Source: Pelagibius sp965227505 (lineage in GTDB: Bacteria > Pseudomonadota > Alphaproteobacteria > Kiloniellales > Kiloniellaceae). Taken from it: a stretch of 64,000 nt of DNA. Below, piece after piece: positions 25,568-35,200 of the stretch (its first letter is position 1; each line of letters begins with the position of its first letter). The translations under genes were made by a program, and so were the position numbers. Where the stretch lies: positions 1,736,001-1,800,000 of the forward strand of contig NZ_OZ245757.1 in assembly GCF_965227505.1 (NCBI RefSeq). The letters run 5' to 3'. The notes under the pieces are model-generated. The model ran no database searches, was not told the origin of the DNA, and was given only the letters and a program-made list of their open reading frames with translations.

Positions 25568-27415
25568 ATGGAAGCGTACTTTCCTGAAGCATTCACATTC
25601 TTCATTGTCCTTGTCGCAATCGCGCTCTTCGCGACCGAGCGTATTCCAATCGAGTTCTCGGCGATCGCCATTCTTGGCGTTCTCTTGCTGTTCTTTGAGG
25701 TCTTCCCCTTACTGGACGCGCAAGGCGAAAATCTCCTGGGCGCCTCGGTCCTGCTTCAAGGCTTTGCCAACCCGGCTCTGATCGCTGTTTTGGCGCTGCT
25801 CGTTCTCGGGCAGGGCGTCATCCGAACCGATGCGCTCGGCTGGTCGACCGGATATGTGCTGGCGCTGGCGCGCATGAACGTCACGCTGTCGTTCGCGCTG
25901 GCCTTCGGCTGCGTTCTGGTGCTCAGCCCCTTTCTCAACAACACACCCGTCGTTGTCCTCTTCATACCGATCCTGCAGGTGCTGGCCCATCGCCTGCGGC
26001 GCACGGCCAGCCGGGTCATGATGCCGCTGAGCTTCGTTGCCGTGCTCGCCGGAATGACAACACTGATCGGCTCCAGTACCAATCTGCTCGTTTCCGGCGC
26101 CCTTACGCAGCTTGGCGAGGCGCCCCTCGGCTTTTTCGACATGACCGTCCCCGGGCTGGTGCTGGTCGCCGTTGGCCTGATCTACCTGATCGTCTTCGGG
26201 CCGCGCCTGCTCCCGGACAGGCCGTCGCTGCCGGAGCGATTGATGACCGGCCGCATCCCGCGTTTCGTGGCCAAGCTCACCGTCGGCTCGGAAGCCGGCC
26301 TCGTTGACAAGCCTGCTGCCTCCAACGTGCTCGGCATTTCCAACACCAGACTGATCCTGGTTCAGCGCGGCGAGCAGGCCTTGCTGCCCCCCTTTACCGA
26401 TGTTCGATTGCGTTCCAGCGACCTTCTCGTCGTGCTGGCGACACGCACGGCGCTGACCGAACTGGCGGCGCGCTATCCGGGCCTGCTGCACAATGCGCTG
26501 GCGGCCGAAACCCTTGGCGCGGACGACCGGGATCAGGGGCAGTTTGCGGCGGGAGATCAGGTTCTGGCCGAGGTTATGATTCCCCCGGGCTCCCGGCTGG
26601 TCGGCGAATCGCTCGAACGGATCGGGTTTTACCGGACCTATCAGTGCCTCGTCCTGGGACTCGAAAGACGCTCTCACATGATCCGCGACCAGTTGACCAA
26701 GATCCGTCTGCTGGCCGGTGACGTCCTGGTCGTCCAGGGCACCCGCCCGCAGCTCCAGAGCCTGCGCCGCACCGGCAATCTCATTCCGCTGGACGAAACC
26801 GTTGTCGAACTGCCGGCCCCTCAACTGGCAAAGCGCGCCGCGGCGATCTTCGTCGGTGTCATTCTCCTGGCGGCAACAGGGCTGTTGCCGGTGGTGGTCT
26901 CCGCCCTGCTCGGCTGTGTCGCCATGATCGCCACGGGTGTCCTCACCTTCGAGCAGGCGGCCCGCGCGCTCGACCGCCGTATCGTCCTCCTCGTTCCCAC
27001 GTCCTTGGCGCTCGGGGCCGCCCTGGAAAGATCCGGCGGCGCGGAACTGCTTGCCCAGGAGCTTCTGTTCGGAGTCCAGGCCTTCGGCGCGGCGGTGGTG
27101 CTCTCCTTGCTGTTCCTGATCGTCGCTCTCATGACGAACATCCTGACGAACAATGCGACCGCCATCATCTTTACGCCGATCGCCGTCAGCATTGCACAGA
27201 GCCTCGGCGAGTCGCCGACGGTTTTCGCCCTGGCTGTCCTCCTCGCGGCCAACTGCTCCTTCGCCACGCCGATTGCCTATCAGACGAACCTGCTGATCAT
27301 GGGGCCCGGCCACTACCGTTTCGCCGACTTCATCCGCCTCGGGCTGCCGCTCGTGCTGCTGATCTGGGTGGCCTTCTCCCTCTTCGCACCGTGGTACTAT
27401 CAGCTGGGTTATTGA
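25568..27415 (+). CDS. SLC13/DASS-family anion permease with two RCK_C (TrkA-C) domains
   Basis: 615 residues. Hydrophobic N-terminal half (about 1-210) with 'SPFLNNTPVVVLFIP' and 'GMTTLIGSSTNLLVSG', the paired SNT-type hairpin motifs of SLC13 transporters. Two soluble TrkA-C domains lie in the middle (about 225-290 and 325-395), then a second membrane half with 'TNILTNNATAIIFTP'. This layout is typical of bacterial permeases for sulfate, sulfonates or dicarboxylates. ATG at 25568 is preferred over GTG at 25562 because GGGCGGG then sits 6 nt upstream. It faces PEP carboxylase, 83 bp apart. Confidence 0.9.
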   Translation: MEAYFPEAFTFFIVLVAIALFATERIPIEFSAIAILGVLLLFFEVFPLLDAQGENLLGASVLLQGFANPALIAVLALLVLGQGVIRTDALGWSTGYVLALARMNVTLSFALAFGCVLVLSPFLNNTPVVVLFIPILQVLAHRLRRTASRVMMPLSFVAVLAGMTTLIGSSTNLLVSGALTQLGEAPLGFFDMTVPGLVLVAVGLIYLIVFGPRLLPDRPSLPERLMTGRIPRFVAKLTVGSEAGLVDKPAASNVLGISNTRLILVQRGEQALLPPFTDVRLRSSDLLVVLATRTALTELAARYPGLLHNALAAETLGADDRDQGQFAAGDQVLAEVMIPPGSRLVGESLERIGFYRTYQCLVLGLERRSHMIRDQLTKIRLLAGDVLVVQGTRPQLQSLRRTGNLIPLDETVVELPAPQLAKRAAAIFVGVILLAATGLLPVVVSALLGCVAMIATGVLTFEQAARALDRRIVLLVPTSLALGAALERSGGAELLAQELLFGVQAFGAAVVLSLLFLIVALMTNILTNNATAIIFTPIAVSIAQSLGESPTVFALAVLLAANCSFATPIAYQTNLLIMGPGHYRFADFIRLGLPLVLLIWVAFSLFAPWYYQLGY

Positions 27416-27498
27416 GCCCGCGCGCGCAGCGCTACCGGGCGCAAAACCGCGTCGCTTCAGGCCGCAAAGCCGGTCCGCGGACGAACACCGCCGAAGGG

Positions 27499-30276
27499 CT
27501 ATCCGCTGTTCCTCAAGCCGGCGGCCACGCCGTTGATCGTCAATTGAACGCCCCGCAGCACCTTCGGGTTCTCGGACTTCTTCCTGTACTCGCGAAGAAG
27601 ATTGACCTGAAGATGGTTGAGCGGATCGAGGTAGGGAAAACGGTTCGAGATCGAACGCGACAGCAGGGGATTGGCGGCCAGGAGTTCCTCGTTCTCCATG
27701 ATGGTCAGGAGCGCCTCGACCGAGGCCCGATGCTCATTGCGGATACGCTGGAAGATCTCCTGCCGCAAGGCCTCATCTTCGACCAGCTCGGCGTAGCGCG
27801 ACGCAACGGCGATACTCGTTTTGGACAGCACCATATCCATGTTCGACAGCAGGGCGCGGAAAAACGGCCAATCGCTGTACATCTCGCGCAGACGGGCAAG
27901 ACCGTCCTCGGTGTTCTCCGCCAACCAGGCCTGAACCGCAGTGCCGAAGCCGTACCAGCCGGGCAGCATCAGACGACACTGAGACCAACTGAACACCCAG
28001 GGAATGGCGCGCAGGTCCTCGATCCGGCCGAGGGCCTTGCGCGACGCCGGACGCGAGCCGATGTTCAGCGTCGCAATCTCGTTGATGACGGTCGACGACC
28101 AGAAATACTCGTCAAAGCGCGGCGTTTCGTACACCAGGGCGCGGTAGGCCCGAAAGGCATCGTCGGACAGGGCCTCCATGACATCAAGGTAGGACTGCGG
28201 GACATCCTTGTGCTCGCGGCGCAGCAGGGACGTTTCCAGACAGGCGGACACAAGGATTTCCAGGTTGCGGCCGCCGAGATCCGGGTTGGTGTACTTGCTC
28301 GAGATGATTTCGCCCTGCTCGGTGACACGGATCTGCCCGTCGACCGCGCCGGGCGGCTGGGCCAGGATCGCATCGAAGCTCGGTCCGCCGCCACGGCCGA
28401 CCGTGCCGCCCCGTCCGTGAAAAAGGCGCAGGCGCAGGCCGTGCCGACGGAACAGGTCGATCAGGCCGATTTCCGCCTTGTAGAGTTCCCACCCGGAGGT
28501 GACGTAGCCGCCGTCCTTGTTGCTGTCGGAGTAGCCGAGCATGATTTCCTGGACACCGCCCAGGCTGTCCACCAGCCGCCGGTAGGCGGGAATCGCCAGC
28601 AACCGGTCCATGATGTCAATGCAGTTCCGCAGGTCCGAGATGGTCTCGAACAGCGGCACGATGTTCACCGCGCTTCGTCCGTCGGGGGTGACTAGGCCGA
28701 CCTCCTTCAGGAGCACCGTCAGTTCCAGCAGGTCGGAAACGCTTTGGGTGTTTGACACGATGGCGGTCGGAATGGCCCTGCTGCCGTAGCGGCTGTGGCA
28801 GGAGGCGGCGGTCCGGAAGATCGCGAGTTCCTTCGAGGTTTCCTCCGAATAGGACCAGAAACTGCGGATCAGTGGCCGCGTGTTCGTCAGCTCCGCGGTC
28901 AGGCGGGCGATGCGCTCGTCCTCGGCCATTGCCTGATAGTCCGTGCCCGGCGCGACGGCGTCCAGCAGCTCTGCCAGAGTGGCAGCATGAACGGCCGAGT
29001 TCTGGCGCATATCGAGGCTCGCCAGATGAAATCCGAAGCAATCGACGGCGCGGCGCAGGTGGCGCAGCCGGCCTTTGGTGAGCGCACCCGAGCAGTTGGC
29101 GGCCAGAGACTCGTGAATGATGTCCAGGTCGGCCAGCAGTTCGCCTGAAGCCTCATAGGGGGCCGGCCCGTCGGGAGGGAGCCTCGCGCCCGGTTCGCTT
29201 TGGAGCCGCTCATAACTGGCCGCCAGCCGTGCCCGCATGTTCGCGACCGCGCGGCGATAGGGTTCGACGCGGCGATGCGGAGAGCTCTCGGCAGGCTGTC
29301 CCGCAAGGCTGGAAAGCGCATCGGAGACCTGAACCATGCGCAGAGACAGCGACAGCTCGGACTCGAGGTCTTCGAGTTCGTCCATGTAAAACCGCAAGGC
29401 CCTGTCGTTCTGCATCCGCAGGGTCTGCTCCATCACCTCGGCCGTCACGAAGGGATTGCCGTCGCGGTCGCCGCCGATCCAGCTGCCGATGCGCAGGAAA
29501 GAGGACACACGAAGCGGCGGTGCCGAGGGCTCCATGGCGGACATGCGGTCCTCGAGCCGGGCATAGAGACGCGGCAGCGCCCTGAGAAAGGTGTAGTCGT
29601 AGTAGGTCAGGCCGTTCTCGACCTCGTCTTCGACCTGGAGCCTGGTCTGGCGGAGCAGGTTGGTCTGCCAGAGTGTCAGGATCGCCTGGCTGAGCTTGGT
29701 GTCGATATCCTCCGCCTCTTCGGGCGTCAGTGTTTCACGCTCCCGCCGGCTGATCAGATCGGCGATGGTCATCTCCCAGCGCATGGTGCTCTTGCGGCGC
29801 ACCTCCGTGGGGTGTGCCGTGAGCACGGGGCTTATCAGCGCTGTTTCGAAAAACGCCTGCAGGTCACCTGCCGTCAGACCCAGTTCGGCCGCGTGCTGCA
29901 GGGCCCGGGCAATCGTGCCCCGCCTTGGCGGCGAGCCGCCGATCTCATGGGCCCTGGTGCGCCGAATGTGGTGCTGATCCTCGGCGAGGTTGGCAAGATG
30001 GGAGAAGTAGCTGAAGGCTCTGGCGACCTGCACCTCCTGGTCAGGATTGAGGCTGGCCAGGATATCCTCAAGATCGCGCTTGGCCTGCTGTTCGTCATCG
30101 CGGTGAAAGCGGATCGACGTCTGGCGGATCTTCTCGACGACATGAAAGATGCTCTGGCCTTCCTGATGCCGGACGGTGTCGCCCAGAAGGCGCCCAAGCA
30201 GCCTGATGTCCTCTCGCAGCGGCGAGTCCTTGTCGTCTGGAGAGGGGATATCTCGAATGATCTGATCGACGGTCAT
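27499..30276 (-). CDS. ppc: Phosphoenolpyruvate carboxylase
   Basis: 925 residues. It carboxylates PEP to oxaloacetate, replenishing the TCA cycle, and feeds C4 acids in serine-cycle-type metabolism. Catalytic H155 in 'VLTAHPTEVRRKS', 'GSWIGGDRDGNPFVT', the 'GYSDSNKDGGY' loop (about 580-590) and the 'FHGRGGTVGRGGGP' loop (about 615-630) are all intact, as is the C-terminal end. The start at 30276 (MTVDQIIRDI) gives the usual family N-terminus with GGACAGAG upstream. An ATG at 30354 would add a 26-residue Gly/Ser-rich extension. Confidence 0.95.
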   Translation of the reverse strand: MTVDQIIRDIPSPDDKDSPLREDIRLLGRLLGDTVRHQEGQSIFHVVEKIRQTSIRFHRDDEQQAKRDLEDILASLNPDQEVQVARAFSYFSHLANLAEDQHHIRRTRAHEIGGSPPRRGTIARALQHAAELGLTAGDLQAFFETALISPVLTAHPTEVRRKSTMRWEMTIADLISRRERETLTPEEAEDIDTKLSQAILTLWQTNLLRQTRLQVEDEVENGLTYYDYTFLRALPRLYARLEDRMSAMEPSAPPLRVSSFLRIGSWIGGDRDGNPFVTAEVMEQTLRMQNDRALRFYMDELEDLESELSLSLRMVQVSDALSSLAGQPAESSPHRRVEPYRRAVANMRARLAASYERLQSEPGARLPPDGPAPYEASGELLADLDIIHESLAANCSGALTKGRLRHLRRAVDCFGFHLASLDMRQNSAVHAATLAELLDAVAPGTDYQAMAEDERIARLTAELTNTRPLIRSFWSYSEETSKELAIFRTAASCHSRYGSRAIPTAIVSNTQSVSDLLELTVLLKEVGLVTPDGRSAVNIVPLFETISDLRNCIDIMDRLLAIPAYRRLVDSLGGVQEIMLGYSDSNKDGGYVTSGWELYKAEIGLIDLFRRHGLRLRLFHGRGGTVGRGGGPSFDAILAQPPGAVDGQIRVTEQGEIISSKYTNPDLGGRNLEILVSACLETSLLRREHKDVPQSYLDVMEALSDDAFRAYRALVYETPRFDEYFWSSTVINEIATLNIGSRPASRKALGRIEDLRAIPWVFSWSQCRLMLPGWYGFGTAVQAWLAENTEDGLARLREMYSDWPFFRALLSNMDMVLSKTSIAVASRYAELVEDEALRQEIFQRIRNEHRASVEALLTIMENEELLAANPLLSRSISNRFPYLDPLNHLQVNLLREYRKKSENPKVLRGVQLTINGVAAGLRNSG

Positions 30277-30421
30277 CCGCACTCTGTCCACGCGATCTTG
30301 GGAGGCCTGATTTCCCCGGCTTGAGGCGAAACCGCCACCGGAGCCCCCAAGCATAGCCCCAAAAGGTGACGGTTGCACGGCAAAGGCCGCTCCCCGACCC
30401 GGCCGCTCCCGGGCGGCCCGC

Positions 30422-31654
30422 CTAGGAACGGACGTTGAGGATCGCCGCCAGTTCCGCCCTGCGGGTGACGCCGAGCTTGGCATAGATGCGCTTGCGGTGG
30501 GTCTTGACCGTGTTGAGGCTGACGGCCAGAGCTTCGGCGATCTCCCGCTCACTGCGCCCGCCCACCAGGAAGCCGGCGACGCGCGCCTCGCTGCGCGTCA
30601 GGCTCAGCGCCGCGGCCACACGTTCCGAAACAACCGGACGCTGGGAGTCCGGATCGTCAATCGTCACAAGAGCCGTTGCCGCAATCGGGGTGCTCCAGAA
30701 AACATCAAAGGCAAAGGGCGTCACCTCCGCAACATAGGGCATCGGGGCGCAGGAGCGGTGGATGACGACGAAGGTCGGCCCTCTTGGCGCCGTCTTCGGA
30801 CCTTCGCCGAGCTGAAGGGACAGCGCGGCGCGCAGCTGCTTCTGTGCTTGCGATGCATGAGGAAGCAGCCGGCCGTGGCGGGCGGTCAGCCCGTCGCCGA
30901 GGGCACAGATCGCCTCCGCCTTTGCGTTCATGTGCGAGATCCTGGCGTTGCGGTCCACCAGAAAGGCCGCACGCCCGTTGCGGCCAAGCGCCTCCAACGC
31001 GGCCAGCAGCGTTGCGCCCATGCGGGTCACCTGGCGCTGTATGCGAAGAGCCCGGGCGACATGGCCGCCCAAGGCCCGGAAGAGGGTCATCTCCCGGTCG
31101 TCGAGAGGTTCGGACTTGCGGCTTCGGTTGATGACGATTCGGAGTTGGGTGTCGGCATCGAACCGGGATGTGAAACGGCCGAGGTGAAAGCAGTCGATAC
31201 GCCGGCAAAGCTCCTGGTAGTAAGCGCCGCGGGCGAATTCGGCCGCATCACAGACATCGTGCATACGCAGCACCGAGGGTGTCAACGCAACCCCAACCTT
31301 TGCTCTGAAAGGGTCCAGCCGATGATATCGGTCGTAGTAGAGTTGCTCGATGTCCCGGGTCTGCAGGCTGGTGTGAACAGCCTCGGGAGTGGGGGCGACG
31401 CTCAGCGGGTCGCAACGAACCTGCGTAACGTTGCTGCGCTCAACCGCCACGGCGGCACAAGCGGCGTCAAAAGCATACGCGACCTTTCGAAGCGCGTCAT
31501 GCCAGTCCACTTCCCCCGTCGTAGCGCGGTATACTTGATCCAGCGCCCTATCGAAACTTTCCGGATCGAACACCAAGCCGCGGAAGCCCTCCCATTCCTC
31601 ATGAAGAGCAGTCCATTCGCCACCCCTCCGTCCCAAAGCCGGGAGGTTTGACAT
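30422..31654 (-). CDS. LuxR-type HTH transcriptional regulator (paralog 1)
   Basis: 410 residues. The C-terminal GerE/LuxR helix-turn-helix is 'LTRSEARVAGFLVGGRSERE' through 'SLNTVKTHRKRIYAKLGVTR' (about 345-405). The N-terminal 300 residues form a sensor region, probably PAS/GAF-like, with no autoinducer-binding signature. It is clearly paralogous to the regulator at 42748 (shared 'ALERS/ALERC', 'YYDRYHRLDPFR', 'VTRMGAT', 'AAFLVDRNA'), with about 30 extra N-terminal residues. The pair brackets the adhesin locus. It is not a response regulator, since no receiver domain is seen. Confidence 0.88.
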   Translation of the reverse strand: MSNLPALGRRGGEWTALHEEWEGFRGLVFDPESFDRALDQVYRATTGEVDWHDALRKVAYAFDAACAAVAVERSNVTQVRCDPLSVAPTPEAVHTSLQTRDIEQLYYDRYHRLDPFRAKVGVALTPSVLRMHDVCDAAEFARGAYYQELCRRIDCFHLGRFTSRFDADTQLRIVINRSRKSEPLDDREMTLFRALGGHVARALRIQRQVTRMGATLLAALEALGRNGRAAFLVDRNARISHMNAKAEAICALGDGLTARHGRLLPHASQAQKQLRAALSLQLGEGPKTAPRGPTFVVIHRSCAPMPYVAEVTPFAFDVFWSTPIAATALVTIDDPDSQRPVVSERVAAALSLTRSEARVAGFLVGGRSEREIAEALAVSLNTVKTHRKRIYAKLGVTRRAELAAILNVRS

Positions 31655-31949
31655 TCCGGTCGCAGACTCTGTCGGATCATTCGGCGTGCCGTCCGGCGCT
31701 CCGCATCGACACCCGCCATACTGCAGGGGCTACGACGCTGCTTAGCCGGTACACCCATCTACGCCACAACAACCATTCTACTGACACTGCCGGACTACTC
31801 GTTCTACGCGAGTTGTTAGGCAGCGCTTTGTATGCAAATAACCGCGAAAGTCCAGTGTCATGGTGCAGTGCCTCAAAAATGACCGCTGCGCCATGGAAAG
31901 CGGTCGCGCACCCGGACACGCGGCCGAAGAAGGGGAGGTGAAGAGAGAA

Positions 31950-31993
31950 GCGCCGGGCAGTTGAGGAGCTTGAGGTGGCTCACTGCCCGGCGC
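31950..31993 (-). terminator. Hairpin downstream of the adhesin gene
   Basis: GCGCCGGGCAGT (31950-31961) pairs perfectly over 12 bp with ACTGCCCGGCGC (31982-31993) around a 20-nt loop. It is placed 211 bp beyond the stop of the giant adhesin gene, the only transcript running into it from the right. No U-run is visible. Confidence 0.5.
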
Positions 31994-32115
31994 CAGGAAA
32001 GACGCCAGGGGCCTAGTGGGGTCAAAAGGTTCACCCGGTCGCCTTGGGTGCGATTGTGAGGCTGTTCTGCTTGCTTGCCTCACAAAGTCTTGTAGCAGCC
32101 GCCGCCGTTCAGCCA

Positions 32116-32131
32116 ATCACCCCAGAGGGTG
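32116..32131. promoter_or_regulatory. TCACCC-N4-GGGTGA palindrome, copy 1
   Basis: TCACCCCAGAGGGTGA, perfect 6-bp arms, 16 bp in all. It lies 73 bp past the adhesin stop and 462 bp upstream of LuxR paralog 1. It is the same element as at 39923, 40000 and 42451. Confidence 0.55.
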
Positions 32132-32203
32132 AAGCCGTCCCGGTTCCCGGTGGCGCGGCCGGCAGATGCCGCGCGCCGCCAAGAGCCCTATTGCCGGCCC
32201 GTT

Positions 32204-35200
32204 CTAGGGCACCGACAGGATCAGGTCGTCGACCGTCAGCTCGCCGGTGACGTTTACCACCGTCGCGAGGGTGACCTCGAAACCATCGCTGGCCGGATCG
32301 CTGTCGATCAGGATCGTCGCGTCCTGGTCGGCGCCGGCCTGGTCAACCTGGACGCGCGCGCCGCGATCGCCCTCAAGAACCCCAAGGCTGTCGAAGAGCA
32401 CGCTCAGATCGATGCTGTCTACGCCCTCGGCGTCGAAGCCGTCGATCAGATCTCCGGCATCGAGAATGCTCTCATAGGCGAAGGTATCTGCGCCCGCGCC
32501 CCCAAAGAGGGTGTCGCTGCCTGCGTCGCCGAAGAGGATGTCGTCATCATCGCCGCCGTAAAGGATATCGTCCCCCTCATCGCCGGCCAGATCGTCGTTG
32601 CCGAGGCCGCCAAACAGGGTATCGTCGCCGGCGCCGCCGTCGATTGTGTCGTCGGCAATCTCGCCGTCGATCAGGTTGGCGCCGTCGTTGCCTTCGATGT
32701 CGTTGGCCGCATCGTTGCCGATGACCGAGAGTGGCGCAGTACCGGCCAGGACGATGTCACTGGCGTAACCGTCAATCAGTTCAAGTGCGGCGTCGGTGTT
32801 TTCAACGTTGCTCGTCACCTGGATGTCGTCGTAGACACCGATCGAGCGGCCACCGTTCAACGCGCCGTTGTCGGAGAAGCTGTTGCCGTCGAGCGTCACC
32901 GTCGGATTGGCTTCCCCCGGCCCGAGGCCCAGTCCCTCGTGGGGGTTGTTGGTGAAGCTGTTGTTCGTGACGACAGCGCCATCGGGCCCATCGATCGACA
33001 TGCCGACGAAGTTGCCATCGAAGGTGTTGTCGGAGATCAGCGCGTTCGTGGAGCCGGGATTGATGAACACGCCCGAGTGCCAGCCGGTAAAGCTGTTCTG
33101 CGTAATGGTCAGGCCGGTGTTGGCGCCGTTGAACGTCGTCAGCATACCTCGGAAGCCGTCGTCATCTACGGCGCCGCTGCGCGTCAGGATATTGTTCTGA
33201 AGCGTAATGTCCGCCGCGCCGCTGGCCAGGAAGATTCCCGCTTTCTGGCCTTGCAGATTGCCGTTGCCTTCCTGGAGGGTGAAGCCGTCGATCGTCGTGC
33301 CGTCAGCGCCGTCGCGAAGGAGGATGCCGCCGGTGATGGTCGTTTCAGCGCCCGTACGGCTGTCACCGTTCGGATCGATACCGGACTGCACGCCAAGCAG
33401 GGTGACCTGCTTGTCGATGTCCAGGGTCTCAGCGTAGGTGCCGGGACGCACAACAATGGTGTCGCCGTCGGAGGCCGCATCGATGGCGGCCTGGATCGAC
33501 TGGCCGTCCGTCACCACGAAGACGGACTGGTCGTCGAACCGCAGTTCCTCGATGGCTGTCAGGCTGTCGGCGCCGTCCGGCCCCTCGACGGTTACCGTCG
33601 TTCCATCGAAGCTGACGTCGTAGTCACCCCGGTTGCCGCCGAACACGGCCGTATCGAAGTCTTCACCGCCATCGATAGTGTCATCGCCGGCACCGCCAAC
33701 GAGCGTGTCGTCGCCCGCACCACCGCTCAGATCGTCGTGATCGGTGGCAGAGTTCGTAGCGGTGATCTCCAGGTTGTCGAAGTAGAAGCCCTGGTTGTCA
33801 CCGCCTTCGCCGTCTGCGGCGGCACCGCTGCCGCTCGGCCGGAAGAACAGGCCGACCGCCTGATTGGCCTCGGCATTGGCGTCGTGATCGTCGTCAAGCC
33901 AATTCCAGTAGTTCTCGAAGGTCGTGCTGGTGCCGATCAACTGACCGTCGAGATAAATCTCGATCACATCATTGTCCGCACCGTCATTGAAGCGCAGCAC
34001 CATCTCCAACTGGTGCCACTGCGCACCATCGGCATCCAAACCCTCGACCACCGTCCGATTGCCGGTGAAGGCGGTAAAGTCGTTGGTGTACCACTGATCG
34101 TTGGTCGTCGTGGCCTCGTTTGTGGCAATCCGCAGGCCGACGCTGTCATCCCACTCGAGGACCATGAAGCTGATCCGGTCGGTGCTGCCGACACGGCCGA
34201 AGTCCACCTCGACACGGGAAGAGTCCGGCAAATCACTGACCGGTCTGAAGTCGTAGGTGACCCGAATGGTATCGAAGTCGGCAGACGTCAGCGGCTCCCC
34301 AACGGTTTCCGCCTCGCCCGAGCTGTTCTTCACAACAGGAGAATAGGGTCCGGCGAAGTCAGTGATGGAAGGGTCGCTGGAGATCCTGAACACATTGCCT
34401 CTGTCACCGCCCAGATCGACGATTTCCTGATCACGGTTGCCGGCGCTGCGCAGAACCCAGTCATTCTCCCCGTCTGTGATAGGCCCTGTGTCGAACTCGC
34501 TGAAGTCCGTGGAGAAAGTGGCAACGATATCGTCGCCATTACCATAGAGAACATCGTTGCCCTCGCCACCAGCCAGCGTATCGTTACCCACGCCACCGGC
34601 GAGCGTGTCCGCGCCGCCGGCACCGTCGAGGGCGTTGGCGCCGTTGTTGCCGGTGATCTCGTTGTCGCCGTCGTTGCCGATAACGGAGAGTCCGCCTTCG
34701 CCAAGCAGTTCGACGTTGGTGGCACCTGCCTGCAGCTCCAGAACCCCTCCCGTTCCGGCGTCATTGCTCGTAACGGTTATCCCGTCGCCGTCGCTGTAAA
34801 CGCCGACCGGCTGACCGCCATTGCCGGCAAAGGTGTTGCCGTCCAGGGTCACCTCACGGTTGCCGTCCTTGGCGCCAAGCCCGATGCCTTCCTGCTGATT
34901 GTTGGTGAAGCTGTTGTCGGTGACCACCTGACCGTCCGGCTCCTCAAAGGCCAGGCCGACGAGATTGCCGTCAAAGTCGTTACCGGAGATGACAGCCCCC
35001 GGCGCGCCCTCTTCCACATACAAGCCGGTCCGCCAGCCGCTGAAACTGTTCTGGCTAACTGTCAGGCCCGTGTTGCCGCCGTTATCTGCGTTGAGGATGC
35101 CGCGCGTACCGGCACTGAAGTCGCCAACCGCACCACCGTTGAGGACATTGTTTTCGATTGTAATGTCGGTGGCGCCGGCCTGTAGACTGATACCGGTATT

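Larger units (their letters stand above)
31655..32203. other. 549-bp non-coding region between luxR paralog 1 and the adhesin gene
   Basis: It contains the LuxR promoter region near 31655-31830, a terminator-like hairpin (31950-31993) and one TCACCC-N4-GGGTGA palindrome (32116-32131). Short open frames here (for example 31648-31941) lack family resemblance and ribosome-binding sites and are not called. Confidence 0.55.

Noticed and set aside
31648..31941. 97-codon plus-strand open frame upstream of LuxR paralog 1
   Set aside because: No Shine-Dalgarno and no family resemblance. It overlaps the LuxR promoter region.
32129..35185. 1018-codon plus-strand open frame, and a similar one at 36986-39652
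   Set aside because: Mirror frames of the RTX adhesin. They carry no start signals or family motifs, while the minus strand shows RTX nonapeptides and beta-helix modules.
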